Numbered from the stretch's first letter, positions 41,595 to 52,145 are shown. The stretch is DNA of 64,000 nt from Alphaproteobacteria bacterium (GCA_020632955.1 JACKEO010000002.1:186001-250000), one strand, 5' to 3'. The notes: generated by a model from the sequence alone, not told the origin. Translations and numbers: made by a program.

Positions 41595-42536
41595 CTATGG
41601 GGCCACGATCTCGCTGGACCGCATCCAGCCCCGCGACCCGACCGAGGTGAACACGTCGCACGTGGTCGCCGTGACCTCCACGAAGAACCACTCCCCGGAG
41701 CGGTAGAGCACCGTGACGCCGTCTCCCTGCTTGACGTGCCGACGCGGCTCGCCGCCGGGCGCGTACCGGAGCGGCGCGTCGGAGGGTCCGACCAGGCGGG
41801 CGTCGGAGGCGCCCGCGCCGCCGCAGTCCGCATCCCCGTCCGAGGGATCGTTCACGGCACCGCAGGTGGTGGGGGCGTCGCACACCAGCGGCGTACAGGC
41901 ATCGTAGGGGTTCGCGACCACCTGGAAGGCCACGTCGCCCACGCCGTCGGCACAGGGCAGACCCGCCTCGTAGCCGGAGAACCCGAGCGCGTCGGCGGGC
42001 ACCCAGCCCCACCGGCTCGACCCTCGGGCGTAGCCGAACACGTACCCGTCCACCGCGGGCCGCAGGGGCGGGTTGTCGCTGCACGACGGGTTGCGCGTGG
42101 ACTGCACGGCGAAGCCCTGGCCGGGCGCCAGCGTCTCGACCACCTCGCCGTCGCACTGGAGCACGTCCGCCGCGCGACGGAGGACGTAGGGGTAGTAGCC
42201 GAGGTTCACCGCGGTCTTCGTCCATGCCTCGGCCAGACCCCCGCACGTGTCCTCACGGCCGTTCCCGGGCGCGGCGCAGGTGGCATCGAAGCGGGTGCCC
42301 GGCGGCAGCCCCAGCGGCGGGTCCGTGTCGACGGGGGGATCGGAGTCGGGCGAGGTGTCGGCGGCGCCGGAGTCCGCAGGATCCGTGTCGGGCGCATCCG
42401 AGTCCCTGCCGACGGGGCCCGTGGCGTCGGTGTCCTCGAGATCCACGAACTTCACCACCGAGCCGCCGCAGCCCGGCAGCATCCCGGCCGCCAGCAGCGC
42501 CGCCACCGCGCGCCCTGCTCCCGTCCCCCACGCCAT
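41595..42536 (-). CDS. lipoprotein with SH3-like C-terminus
   Basis: A 313-residue predicted lipoprotein (AALLAAGMLPGC). An acidic spacer (LEDTDATGPVGRDSDAPDTD) precedes a cysteine-containing domain (DATCAAPGNGREDTCGG). The last 60 residues (GDGVTVLYRSGEWFFVEVTA...GWMRSSEIV) have the flavour of a bacterial SH3 domain. The ATG at 42536 lies just past the GtrA gene stop (42539), so co-transcription is likely. Function unknown. Confidence 0.75.
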   Translation of the reverse strand: MAWGTGAGRAVAALLAAGMLPGCGGSVVKFVDLEDTDATGPVGRDSDAPDTDPADSGAADTSPDSDPPVDTDPPLGLPPGTRFDATCAAPGNGREDTCGGLAEAWTKTAVNLGYYPYVLRRAADVLQCDGEVVETLAPGQGFAVQSTRNPSCSDNPPLRPAVDGYVFGYARGSSRWGWVPADALGFSGYEAGLPCADGVGDVAFQVVANPYDACTPLVCDAPTTCGAVNDPSDGDADCGGAGASDARLVGPSDAPLRYAPGGEPRRHVKQGDGVTVLYRSGEWFFVEVTATTCDVFTSVGSRGWMRSSEIVAP

Positions 42537-42538
42537 GC

Positions 42539-42949
42539 CTACTTCCCCGCCACTTCCGCCTGCGTGCCCCCCGCGGCGAAGACCCAGGCCCGCATCGCGA
42601 CGAAGTTCACCGCGAAGCACAGGCCGTCGGCCGCCAGCTTGCTGGGGTCGGTGGGCAGCGCGAGCACCTCCACCGCCAGGTAGAGCAGGCCGAGGGACAA
42701 CACGTAGCTGACCGCGTAGAGCACGCCGAAGCGCAGCGCCTCCTCGGTGGTGCGCCCCGTGCCGGCGCTCTCGTAGGTCCACGTCTTGTTCAGCGCGAAG
42801 GAGGTGACGCCGCCCACGATGCGGCTCACGGCCTGCGCGCCCAGCGGACCGAGGCCCAGCACGCCCAGCAGCTTGAAGACCAGCCAGTCCGACCCCGCCG
42901 AGGCCATCGCCGTGGTGAGGTAGCGGGGGGCCTGGATGCGGACCGACAC
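42539..42949 (-). CDS. GtrA-family membrane protein
   Basis: A 136-residue protein with four membrane segments and the GtrA signature TSFALNKTWTYES. GtrA proteins are thought to flip lipid-linked sugars across the inner membrane for glycan or teichoic-type decoration. The glycosyltransferase partner usually beside it is not seen here. A TACGCT box lies 27 nt before the ATG at 42949. Downstream lie two lipoprotein genes. Confidence 0.88.
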   Translation of the reverse strand: MSVRIQAPRYLTTAMASAGSDWLVFKLLGVLGLGPLGAQAVSRIVGGVTSFALNKTWTYESAGTGRTTEEALRFGVLYAVSYVLSLGLLYLAVEVLALPTDPSKLAADGLCFAVNFVAMRAWVFAAGGTQAEVAGK

Positions 42950-42976
42950 GAAGGCTCCGTCAGGGCACGTCCCGGC

Positions 42977-42982
42977 AGCGTA
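42977..42982 (-). promoter_or_regulatory. candidate -10 element TACGCT
   Basis: On the minus strand TACGCT ends 27 nt before the ATG at 42949. It fits the recurring TANNNT pattern. Confidence 0.3.
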
Positions 42983-43041
42983 GCACGGTCGTCCCCCTGT
43001 CCCGTCAGCACGAAGCGTGCGACACTGCGAGCGGAGGTGGC

Positions 43042-43953
43042 ATGCCCACGCGGTGGATCGCCCGGCTCGGACTCCTCGCCACGGTGGCCTGCACGGCGCC
43101 CGAGGACGACGCGCCGATCCCCGATCGCACCGACGACACCGGGCGTCCCCCCCTGCCCGACCTCACCGCCTGCGGCCCCACCTGCGGCGACGGCCCGCTG
43201 TTCGTCATCGACCAGATCGGCTTCGTCTTCGGCGACAAGGACGGCCCGGTGCCCGGCTTCGACCTCGACGGGCTCGGTGCGCAGGACGATGCCGACTGCG
43301 ACGTGGACGACCTGTCGGGCCCCGACGGCACCCTCGGCATCGACAACCAGTTCGCCACGGTCTTCGACGCCCTCCCCGCCGCGCTGCGCACCACCCTGCC
43401 CGGCATCCTCGACGCGTCGCTGGCCGGCGGCGGGCTCACCGTGCTGGTGGAGGTGGTGGGCGTCGACAGCCTCGACGAGGACGGTCCGATCGGCCTCGTC
43501 TTCCGCCGCGGCGCCGGCGCGCCGGAGACCACCGCCGAGGGCACCATCCTCCCCCAGCAGACCTTCGAGCTGGACGAGGACGCCTTCATGGGCGCCACCA
43601 CCGACGCATGGATCCGCGACGGCGTCATCGAGGCGGGGCCCTTCGAGTTCGACCTGCAGATCGCCTTCCTCGACACCGTGGCCAAGACGCGCCTGCACCA
43701 CGCGCGGCTGCGGCTGGAGCGCGACGATCAGGGCGGCTTCGACGGGCTCATCGGCGCGATGGTGCCGCTCGAGCAGATCATGACCATCGTCAACCGGCTC
43801 GGCGGCTGCGGCGACGACGCCCTGGGGTCCGCCCTGAAGGTGGTGATGCCGCTGCTGGTGGACGCACGCCTCGACCCCGACGGCGACTGCGACGCGATCA
43901 CCGGCGCCTTCGAGGTGTCGGGGGTCAAGGCCTACGTCTTCGAGACGCCCTAG
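43042..43953 (+). CDS. lipoprotein, acidic, calcium-binding-like loops
   Basis: A 303-residue predicted lipoprotein (LLATVAC lipobox, ATG at 43042 after GGAGG). Acidic, with DKDGPVPGFDLDG and DDADCDVDD loops near residues 70-95 that look like Ca2+-binding turns. The rest is beta/alpha mixed; ALGSALKVVMPLLVDARLDPDGDCD near the end repeats the acidic style. This protein type recurs in myxobacterial genomes without known function. It reads toward the moxR gene. Confidence 0.75.
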   Translation: MPTRWIARLGLLATVACTAPEDDAPIPDRTDDTGRPPLPDLTACGPTCGDGPLFVIDQIGFVFGDKDGPVPGFDLDGLGAQDDADCDVDDLSGPDGTLGIDNQFATVFDALPAALRTTLPGILDASLAGGGLTVLVEVVGVDSLDEDGPIGLVFRRGAGAPETTAEGTILPQQTFELDEDAFMGATTDAWIRDGVIEAGPFEFDLQIAFLDTVAKTRLHHARLRLERDDQGGFDGLIGAMVPLEQIMTIVNRLGGCGDDALGSALKVVMPLLVDARLDPDGDCDAITGAFEVSGVKAYVFETP

Positions 43954-44012
43954 CGCGGGGCGCCCGAGCCACCCGTGACGTGGCCCCCGCCGCGTCCGCT
44001 CCTCGTCACTCC

Positions 44013-44018
44013 TTGACA
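44013..44018 (+). promoter_or_regulatory. candidate -35 element TTGACA before moxR
   Basis: A consensus TTGACA lies 73 bases before the ATG at 44091. No good -10 sits at the ideal spacing; TAAGAG (44040-44045) is 21 bases downstream. Confidence 0.3.
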
Positions 44019-44090
44019 GGCGGCGCGGAGCGGGGTGCGTAAGAGCCCCTGCGAGCGTCCCCTGCCGGGGCGTCGGAGCGTGGGAGGACC

Positions 44091-45067
<977 letters not shown>

Positions 45068-45071
<4 letters not shown>

Positions 45072-45949
45072 CCTCGCTGCTCACCGCCGAGGAGCTGCGC
45101 GAGATCCGCCGCCTCCACGTCCAGGCCGGGCGTCGCGTGGATGCCCTGCTGTCGGGCGACTACCGCAGCGCCGTGCGCGGCCGCGGCATGGAGTTCGAGG
45201 AGGTCCGCAGCTACCAGCCCGGCGACGACATCCGCCACCTCGACTGGAACGTCACGGCCCGCACCGGCGAGCCCTTCGTGAAGATCTTCCGGGAGGAGCG
45301 GCAGCTCACCCTCCTGCTCGTGGTGGACGTGAGCGGGTCCACCCGCGTGGGCACGGGGGGTCGCGACGGCCGCACCGACCGCCGCCTCCAGCTCGCCCGC
45401 GTGGCCGGTGGCCTGGCCTTCGCGAGCTACCGCAACCGCGACCAGGTGGGCCTGGTCACCTTCAGCGACCGCGTGGAGGAGGTGCTCACCCCGCGCCGCA
45501 CCCGGGGCCACGTCTGGGCCGTGATCCGCACGGTCTACGACCCCCGCGCCCACGGCCAGGGCACGAACCTCGCCGAGGCCCTCCGGCTGGTGGCCCGCAC
45601 CCAGAAGCGCCGCGCCGTGGTGGTGATCGCCAGCGACTTCCTGGACCCCGGGCCCTGGGATCGGGTGCTGGGCGCGCTGTCCCGGAAGCACGCCGTCTAC
45701 GGGGTCTGCCTCACCGATCCGCTGGACGACGGGCTGACCGGCCTGGGCCTCGTCTCGGTGGTGGACGCCGAGACCGGACGCCGCCGCCTGGTGGACGCCC
45801 GGCAGCTCCGCGGCAGCGTGCCGGTGGCCGACCGCCTGCAGCGCCTGCGCCGCGCCGGCGCCCACGCCTTCGAGCTGTCCACGCAGGACGACCCCTTCGC
45901 CGTGCTCCACACCGAGCTGCACGCCGCGGCCGGGAGGCGACGCCGGTGA
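45068..45949 (+). CDS. DUF58 domain protein (VWA-like)
   Basis: A 293-residue cytosolic DUF58 protein. The family start SGDYRSAVRGRGMEFEEVRSYQPGDD (split) is followed by DWNVTARTGEPFVK and VVDVSGSTRVG, a MIDAS-like DxSxS. Next to MoxR this is the standard pair, thought to recognise MoxR substrates. GTG at 45068 overlaps the moxR stop (GTGA). Confidence 0.92.
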
Positions 45950-46836
45950 GGTGGCTGCTGCCCATGCTGGCGGCCTGCGGGGCGCCGCCTCCGCCCGCGC
46001 CGTCCCCGCTGCCGGACGCCGTCACCGTGGACGCGGCGGTGGAGGCGCGCGGGCCCGACCCCGAGCTCGTGGTCACGGTCACGGCCCCGGCGGGACGGTC
46101 ATGGAGCCTGGCCGAGCCCACCCACGACCAGGTCCGCTTCTCCGGACGCGACGAGCGCGTGGAGCAGGTGGGGGGACGCACCGTCACCCGCCGCCGCTGG
46201 GCCGTGCACGGCCCCCCCGGGGGCCACCGCGTGGACGGCCTCTGCGCCGTGGTGGAGGGCAGCGCCGATCCCCCGCCGTGCGCCGACGTCCTCTGGATCG
46301 ACATCGGCGTGAAGCCCGACCGCAAGGAGATCGCCGACATCGTGGAGCCCGACCCGGTGGGTCCGGGCGTGCCGTGGGCCTGGCTCGCGGCGGGCACGCT
46401 GCTGCTCGGCGCCGGCGCCGGCGCGCTGGCCTGGCGTCGTCGCACGGCACCGGAGCCCGAGGCCGTCCCGGTGGCCGAGGAGCCACCGCACCTGGCGGCC
46501 ATCCGGCGCTGGGAGGCCCTCCGCGACGACCCGACGCTCTCGGACCACGACAAGGCGGTGGGGCTGTCGGAGGTCTTCCGCACCTACGTCGAGGCCACGC
46601 TGGGCTTCCCCGCCCGCGCCTGGACCACCACGCAGACCCTCGCCCACCTCGGCGGCCTCGACGCGCTGCCGAAGCTCAACGTGCCCCGCGCACGCCGGCT
46701 GCTCATGGCCACCGACCGCGTGAAGTACGCCGAGGTGCCGCCGGGCGAGAGCTTCTTCGACCAGCTCGAGTCCGACCTGCACGGCTTCGTCGACGCCACC
46801 CGACCGCGGTCCTGGGACCACGAGGAGGGCGCGTGA
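45946..46836 (+). CDS. DUF4381-like membrane protein/lipoprotein of the Bat operon
   Basis: A 296-residue protein. A short signal ends in LAAC, a possible lipobox, and a membrane segment spans about residues 142-163 (WAWLAAGTLLLGAGAGALAW). The cytosolic half is of DUF4381 type (GLSEVFRTYVEATLGFPARAW, ATDRVKYAEVPPGE). The N-terminal periplasmic part resembles part of BatD. GTG overlaps the DUF58 stop. Role in the Bat complex is inferred from position. Confidence 0.78.
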   Translation: MRWLLPMLAACGAPPPPAPSPLPDAVTVDAAVEARGPDPELVVTVTAPAGRSWSLAEPTHDQVRFSGRDERVEQVGGRTVTRRRWAVHGPPGGHRVDGLCAVVEGSADPPPCADVLWIDIGVKPDRKEIADIVEPDPVGPGVPWAWLAAGTLLLGAGAGALAWRRRTAPEPEAVPVAEEPPHLAAIRRWEALRDDPTLSDHDKAVGLSEVFRTYVEATLGFPARAWTTTQTLAHLGGLDALPKLNVPRARRLLMATDRVKYAEVPPGESFFDQLESDLHGFVDATRPRSWDHEEGA

Positions 46837-47795
46837 TCTCGTGGGGCGCCCCCTGGGCCTTCCTCCTGCTGGTGCCGGTGCTGGCGCTGCCGCTGCAGCC
46901 CTGGCTCACCGGCGTGGCCCACCTCGTGGTGCCCGGCCCCGACACCCTCGAGGCGGGCCGCACCGCGCGCCGCGCCCTGGGTCGCCTGCCCCGGGTGCTG
47001 CAGGTGGTGGGCCTGGTGCTCGTGGTGATCGCCTTCGCACGGCCGCGGCACACCCAGCGCACGCTCACGGTGGAGTCCGAGGGCCTCGACATCATGCTGG
47101 CGATCGACACCTCCGGGTCGATGCGCGCCGAGGACTTCGGCGGCGGCATGCGGCCGCTCAACCGCCTGGAGGTGGCGAAGGCCGTGATGGCGGAGTTCGT
47201 GGAGGAGCGGCCCTACGACCGCATCGGCGTGGTGGCCTTCGGCACCGAGGCCTTCACCCACGTCCCCCTCACGCTCGATCACGACACGCTCACCAACGTG
47301 CTCGACACCATCCAGATCGGCATCGCCGGCGAGGGGAGCACCGCCGTGGGTTCGGCCATCGCGGTGTCGGCCAAGCGCCTCAAGGACCTCGACGCGCCCA
47401 GCCGCCTCGTCATCCTGCTGACCGACGGTCGCTCGAACAGCGGCCGGCTGGAGCCGGAGGAGGCCGCGCGCCTGGCCGCCACCCTCGGCATCAAGGTCTA
47501 CACGATCGGGGTGGGCAGCGCGCGGGGCCGCTCGGTCTTCGGCATGGGCGACGGCCTCGACGAGGCCACGCTGGAGCGGGTCGCGGAGATCACGGGGGCC
47601 CGGTACTTCCGCGCCACCGACACCCGCACGCTGCAGAAGGTGTACGACACCATCGACGAGCTCGAGCCCTCCCCTGCCGAGGTGGAGGAGCTGGTGGAGC
47701 ACACCGAGCTCTTCCGTCGCTTCCTGGTGCCGGGCACGCTCCTGCTGCTCCTCGAGGCCCTCCTCCGCCTGTCGTGGCTGCGGAGGTTCCCGTGA
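46833..47795 (+). CDS. batA: BatA-like VWA-domain membrane protein
   Basis: A 320-residue inner-membrane protein with two N-terminal membrane segments, a VWA domain with intact MIDAS (AIDTSGSMRAED near residue 90, and LLTDGRSNSG), and a C-terminal membrane helix (PGTLLLLLEALLRLSWL). GTG overlaps the upstream stop. BatA-type proteins are associated with oxygen and stress tolerance in bacteroidetes and spirochetes; the mechanism is not known. Confidence 0.9.
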   Translation: MISWGAPWAFLLLVPVLALPLQPWLTGVAHLVVPGPDTLEAGRTARRALGRLPRVLQVVGLVLVVIAFARPRHTQRTLTVESEGLDIMLAIDTSGSMRAEDFGGGMRPLNRLEVAKAVMAEFVEERPYDRIGVVAFGTEAFTHVPLTLDHDTLTNVLDTIQIGIAGEGSTAVGSAIAVSAKRLKDLDAPSRLVILLTDGRSNSGRLEPEEAARLAATLGIKVYTIGVGSARGRSVFGMGDGLDEATLERVAEITGARYFRATDTRTLQKVYDTIDELEPSPAEVEELVEHTELFRRFLVPGTLLLLLEALLRLSWLRRFP

Positions 47796-49684
47796 GCTGG
47801 GCGGAGCCGGGCTGGTTCTGGCTGTTCGGGGCGGTGGCCCTGGTGGCGGCGGTGGCGCTGGGGGGCGGCCGACGCCACCTCGCCGCCCTGCGTGGCCTGT
47901 TCGGTCCTGCGCTGCTCGACCGCGTCCTGCCCCCCTCCACGCGCCTGCGCCGGGTGGTGCGCGACGTGGCGCTCGTGCTGGGCCTGCTCGGCCTCGTGGT
48001 GGCGCTCGCCGAGCCCCGCTTCGGCAAGACCCTCCGCGAGCTGGAGGCCGAGGGCGTCGACCTCGTCCTCGTGGTCGACCTGTCGCGCTCCATGGACGCC
48101 ACCGACGTCGACCCGAGCCGGCTGGAGCGGGCCCGCCGCGAGATCCTCGACCTGGTGCGGGTGCTCGAGGGCGACCGGGTGGGGCTGGTGATGTTCGCCG
48201 GCGGCGCCTACCCGCGCATGCCGCTCACCCTGGACTACCGGGCCCTGGAGCTGATGGTGCGCGAGCTCGACACCCGCACCTTCCAGGCCCAGGGCAGCGA
48301 GCTCGGCCCCGCCCTCCGGGAGGCCCAGCGCCTCCTCCAGGGGCAGGCGGGCCAGGCGGGCCAGGCCGTGCTCGTCCTCACCGACGGCGAGCTGCACGAC
48401 CACGACGAGGCCCTGGCCGCCGCGCGGGAGCTGGCTGCGGCGCAGATCACGGTCTACGGGATGGTCATCGGCACCGATCGTGTCCCCATCCCCAACGGGG
48501 ACGGGTCCTTCCTGGTCGAACCGTCGTCGGGAGTCCGCGTCATGACCGAACCCTCCGACACCGACCTGCTGGAGATCGCGCGCATCACCGGCGGCGCCGT
48601 GGTGCGCTCGGTGGCCTCCGACGCCGACACCAGCGAGCTCTACGCCGGCCAGATCCGCAGCTCCGTGCGCGCGGCGGTGGGGCGCACCTCGAAGCGCGCC
48701 ACCTGGAACACCGCCTTCCCCTGGCCCCTGGGCGTGGGGCTCGCCCTGCTGCTCGGCAGCGCCTGGCTCGGCGACGGGCGCAAGGTGGGCCTGGTGCTCG
48801 CCGCGCTCCTCGTCGCCCTCCCCGCCCAGGCCGCCCCCAGCCTGCGCGACGGCGACGCCGCCTACCGGGCCCAGCGCTACGACGAGGCCGCGCGCATCTT
48901 CACCGAGTTGTCCCTCGAGCGGCCCGACGACGCCGACCTGCTCGAGCGTCTCGGCGCCGCCCGCTACCGGGCCGGCGACTACAACGGGGCCGCCCGCGCC
49001 TGGGAGCAGGTGCAGGCCCTGCGCGACGGCCTCGACAGCACCTACAACGCCGGCAACGCCTGGTGGCAGGCCGGCAGGCTCGACGAGGCCAGGCGCCACT
49101 ACGAGGAGGTGCTCGCCGCCGACCCCGACCACGAGGCCGCGCGACGCAACCTCCAGGCGCTGCAGCAGGAGCTGCAGATGCGCGAGATGGCCCAGCATCA
49201 GCAGCGGCCCGAGCCCCAGCAGGGCGACCCGCAGGACGGAGACGGCGAGCAGCAGGAGGGCGAGCAGGCGCCGCGCCAGGGCGGCGAGCCCCAGGGTGAC
49301 GAGCCCCAGGACGGCCAGCAGGGCGAGCAGCAGCAGCCGCAGGAAGGCCAGGCCCAGCAGGCCCAGGCCCAGCAGGGCGAGGAGGGCCAGGAAGGCCAGC
49401 AGGGCGACGCCCAGGCCCAGGCCGGCACGCCCGAGGACGACGGCACGCGCAGCGAGGACGGGCGCGACGGCGAGCAGGACGGCGTGGCCGACCTCGACCA
49501 GCTCGGCCAGCCCGAGGGCGAGGGCCAGGGGGGCGGAGAGGAAGGCAGCCAGGCGGGCGCCACCCAGGGCGAGGGCAGCCCGTCCGGCATGACGCCCGAA
49601 CAGGCCGACCGCATCCTGGAGGGCGTCGAGGAGGGCCGTCCGCGCGTGTACGTCCCGGGCGGGAGGTCCAGCAAGCCGTGGTGA
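47792..49684 (+). CDS. BatB-BatC fusion: VWA membrane protein with TPR repeats and Gln/Glu/Gly-rich tail
   Basis: A 630-residue protein joining two genes usually separate. Residues 1-330 are BatB-like: membrane segments, VWA with MIDAS VVDLSRSMDATD (Asp96, Ser98, Ser100), LTDGELHDHDE, and a second membrane region at 310-345. Residues 350-455 are TPR repeats (AAYRAQRYDEAARIF, GAARYRAGDYNGAARAW, NAWWQAGRLDEARRHY) as in BatC. Residues 465-600 are low complexity, rich in Gln, Glu, Gly and Pro. GTG overlaps the batA stop. The fusion shows the two proteins act together. Confidence 0.88.
   Translation: MSWAEPGWFWLFGAVALVAAVALGGGRRHLAALRGLFGPALLDRVLPPSTRLRRVVRDVALVLGLLGLVVALAEPRFGKTLRELEAEGVDLVLVVDLSRSMDATDVDPSRLERARREILDLVRVLEGDRVGLVMFAGGAYPRMPLTLDYRALELMVRELDTRTFQAQGSELGPALREAQRLLQGQAGQAGQAVLVLTDGELHDHDEALAAARELAAAQITVYGMVIGTDRVPIPNGDGSFLVEPSSGVRVMTEPSDTDLLEIARITGGAVVRSVASDADTSELYAGQIRSSVRAAVGRTSKRATWNTAFPWPLGVGLALLLGSAWLGDGRKVGLVLAALLVALPAQAAPSLRDGDAAYRAQRYDEAARIFTELSLERPDDADLLERLGAARYRAGDYNGAARAWEQVQALRDGLDSTYNAGNAWWQAGRLDEARRHYEEVLAADPDHEAARRNLQALQQELQMREMAQHQQRPEPQQGDPQDGDGEQQEGEQAPRQGGEPQGDEPQDGQQGEQQQPQEGQAQQAQAQQGEEGQEGQQGDAQAQAGTPEDDGTRSEDGRDGEQDGVADLDQLGQPEGEGQGGGEEGSQAGATQGEGSPSGMTPEQADRILEGVEEGRPRVYVPGGRSSKPW
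49200..49600 (+). repeat. low-complexity Gln/Glu/Gly/Pro-coding tract inside batBC
   Basis: Imperfect short repeats built on CAG, GAG and GGC codons encode QGEQ/GEEGQEGQQG-type peptide. The stretch is a likely disordered linker and a site for slipped-strand length change. Confidence 0.7.
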
Positions 49685-51378
49685 CCCCGCGACCGCTCCA
49701 GGCCGTGCTCGCGCTGCTCTGGTCCCTGCTCGCCACCCCCGCCTGGGCCCAGGACGTGGCGCTGCGGGTCGAGACCGATCAGCTCGCCGTCGGGCAGCGC
49801 CTGCCCTTCGCGGTGGTGGTGTCGGGCGCCGAGCCGCGCGGCACGCCGCGGGTGATCGCCCAGGACGGCCTCGAGACGAGCTTCGTCGGCCAGTCCCAGA
49901 CGATGACCCTGATCAACGGGCGGATGGAACGGTACGTGAAGTTCCAGTACGAGGTGTGGGCCACCGATCCCGGCCCCCGCCTGCTCGGACCCGCGTACGT
50001 GCAGGTCGACGGCGCCGGTCCGCAGCGCACCATCACCACGAACACGGTCGAGCTGCTCGTGCGCCCGCCGGAGCAGGCCGACGCGTCCACCGCGCGCCTG
50101 TCGGTGCAGGCCGAGTTCTCCACCGCGCAGGCCTGGCAGGGGCAGGTGGTGCTCTTCCACCAGGTGCTGCGCAGCCGCGAGAGCCTCGCCCAGGCGCGCT
50201 GGCTCGGCACCCCCACCGACGGCCTGATGGCCCCCCGCGACGGCACGCCCGAGACGCGGGAGTACGTGCTGCAGGACGCCCAGGGGCAGGTGCTCGTCAA
50301 CGAGCAGTGGGTGCCCCTGGTGGCCACCGAGGCGGGCTCGCGTCGCTGGCCCGCACCGGCGCTGGAGGCCCACGTCGTGGTGGACGACGGCGGGCCCAGC
50401 CGGCTGCTCCGCTTCTTCTCGCGCACCCGCCGCGAGGTGGTCGCGGCCCAGCCGCTCGCGCTCGACGTGCGCCCGCTGCCGCCTCCGCCCACGGACTTCT
50501 CGGGCCTCGTGGGCACCTTCCGCCTCAGCCAGCGCATCGACCCGCGCAACGCCCACGTGGGCGACTCCATCCCGTGGACCATCTTCCTCGACGGCACGGG
50601 CACCCTCGAGGGCTACGCGTTGCCCGAGGTGCAGGAGGTGGACGGCCTGCGCATCTACGACAAGGCCCTGCGCCCCCGCGCCTCCACCCGCAAGGGCGAG
50701 TACAAGGCCGGCCTCACCTTCGAGCGCACGCTCGTGCCCACCCGCGAGGGGCGCATCCAGCTGCCCACCCTGCGGGTGGTGGTCTTCGACACCGACAGCG
50801 GCAGCTACGAGACGCTGGAGCTGGTGGGGGCGGTGATCGACGTGGCCCGCGGCGAGGGCGACGAGCTGCAGCTCCAGAGCTTCGGACCCGACGGCAGCGT
50901 GGACGTGGCCCCTCCCGAGGAGGACGACATCCGTCCCCTGCGCGGCAGCGGACCGGGCCTGCGCCTGCCGTGGCTGGCCTGGTTCCCGCTCGCCCTCGCC
51001 CTCGCGGGCGCCCCGGGGCTGGCCTGGCTCGGGGGCGGTGCGCTCGCTGCGTGGGCGGCCTCGCGGGCCCGCAGGCGGCAGGTGGAGGCCGCGCGTCCGC
51101 TCACCCCCACCGAGCAGCTCGCACGCCTGCCCGACGCCGCCCCCGCGCGCCTCGACGCCCTGGACGCGGTGCTGCGCTCCGCCCTCGCGCACGCGGTGGA
51201 CCAGCCGCCCGGGCAGCTCGACCGGCAGGCCGCGCTCGAGGCCCTGCCGCCCGCCACGGCCGCTGCCCTCGACGCGCTCTCCCAGCTCCTCGACCGCGTG
51301 CGCTTCGCGGGTGCCGCCGCCCCCCCGGACCTGGAGGCGCGCGTGCGCGCGCTGGTCCACGAGCTGGAGGGCACATGA
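49681..51378 (+). CDS. batD: BatD-like protein
   Basis: A 565-residue protein with a cleavable-type signal peptide (LLWSLLATPAWAQD), a long beta-rich periplasmic region with BatD repeats (VTVSG-like VGQRLPFAVVVSG, HVGDSIPWTIFLDGTGTLEG), a membrane segment near residues 430-455, and a cytosolic helical end. The GTG at 49681 overlaps the batBC stop; the in-frame GTG one codon earlier is less likely. It links the VWA proteins to periplasmic partners. Confidence 0.85.
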   Translation: MTPRPLQAVLALLWSLLATPAWAQDVALRVETDQLAVGQRLPFAVVVSGAEPRGTPRVIAQDGLETSFVGQSQTMTLINGRMERYVKFQYEVWATDPGPRLLGPAYVQVDGAGPQRTITTNTVELLVRPPEQADASTARLSVQAEFSTAQAWQGQVVLFHQVLRSRESLAQARWLGTPTDGLMAPRDGTPETREYVLQDAQGQVLVNEQWVPLVATEAGSRRWPAPALEAHVVVDDGGPSRLLRFFSRTRREVVAAQPLALDVRPLPPPPTDFSGLVGTFRLSQRIDPRNAHVGDSIPWTIFLDGTGTLEGYALPEVQEVDGLRIYDKALRPRASTRKGEYKAGLTFERTLVPTREGRIQLPTLRVVVFDTDSGSYETLELVGAVIDVARGEGDELQLQSFGPDGSVDVAPPEEDDIRPLRGSGPGLRLPWLAWFPLALALAGAPGLAWLGGGALAAWAASRARRRQVEAARPLTPTEQLARLPDAAPARLDALDAVLRSALAHAVDQPPGQLDRQAALEALPPATAAALDALSQLLDRVRFAGAAAPPDLEARVRALVHELEGT

Positions 51379-52124
51379 GCCGCAGGGTGCGCGGCGCGCT
51401 CGCGGTGCTGCTGCTCGTCGTGGCCTGGCTCGGGCTGCGTCAGCTCGGCGCCGGCCAGGTGCGCGCGGCCGCGGCCGCCGTGGAGGCCGAGCAGTGGGAC
51501 GAGGCGGTGACCGCCCTGTCCACGCCGTCTGGCCTCCCTCCCTCGGCCACGGCGCTCCACGACCTGGGCGTGGTCCACTACCGCCGCGGCGACCTGCCCC
51601 GCGCCCTCGCGGCCTGGCGTGCCGCACGGGAGCTCGCGCCACGGGACGGCGACCTCGTGCACGACCTGGCGCTGGCGCGGAGCGAGCTGCCCCCGGGCGT
51701 GCCCGAGCCGGTGGGTCCGGTGCACGCCTGGATGGAGCTCGTGACGCCGGGCGAGGTGGGCGTCCTCGCGCTGCTCGCCTGGCTCGCGACGTCGGTGGCC
51801 GCGCACGCCTGGCGGCGACGTGGCCAGCCCCTCGCGCCGGCGCTGGGGGGGCTGGGCGTGGCCGTGCTCCTCACGGTCGTCGCGCTCCAGGGCCGGGACG
51901 CGCGCCTCACCCGCCCGCCGGGCGTGGCGCTGGAGGAGGTGCTGGTGCGCGACGCGCCCTCGGTCGATGCCGGCGAGCGCTTCGTCCTGCCTGCAGGTAC
52001 CGAGCTGCGCGCCGAGGCGAGCCGCGGTCCCTTCCTGCTCGTGCTCGACGGCAAGGGCCGCCGCGGCTGGGTGGTGGCCGACGCCGTGGACCTGCCCGAC
52101 CCGGGATCGCTCCGCGCGCGGTAG
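51375..52124 (+). CDS. batE: BatE-like TPR/SH3 membrane protein
   Basis: A 249-residue protein with an N-terminal membrane helix, about one to two TPR repeats (TALHDLGVVHYRRGDLPRALAAW, split), two more membrane segments (residues 118-175) and a C-terminal SH3-like domain (VLVRDAPSVDAGERFVLPAGTEL...RRGWVVADAVDLP). This architecture matches BatE. The ATG at 51375 overlaps the batD stop. Last gene of the operon. Confidence 0.83.
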   Translation: MSRRVRGALAVLLLVVAWLGLRQLGAGQVRAAAAAVEAEQWDEAVTALSTPSGLPPSATALHDLGVVHYRRGDLPRALAAWRAARELAPRDGDLVHDLALARSELPPGVPEPVGPVHAWMELVTPGEVGVLALLAWLATSVAAHAWRRRGQPLAPALGGLGVAVLLTVVALQGRDARLTRPPGVALEEVLVRDAPSVDAGERFVLPAGTELRAEASRGPFLLVLDGKGRRGWVVADAVDLPDPGSLRAR

Positions 52125-52144
52125 CGCCCTGGGGACCCGGGCGC
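52124..52144. terminator. hairpin at the end of the Bat operon
   Basis: GCGCCC (52124-52129) pairs with GGGCGC (52139-52144) around nine bases. It lies between convergent stops at 52124 and 52146. No T-run. Confidence 0.4.
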
Positions 52145-52145
52145 C

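Noticed and set aside
43008..43020. GCACG-AAG-CGTGC hairpin before the lipoprotein at 43042
   Set aside because: A five-pair stem is expected by chance in such GC-rich DNA.
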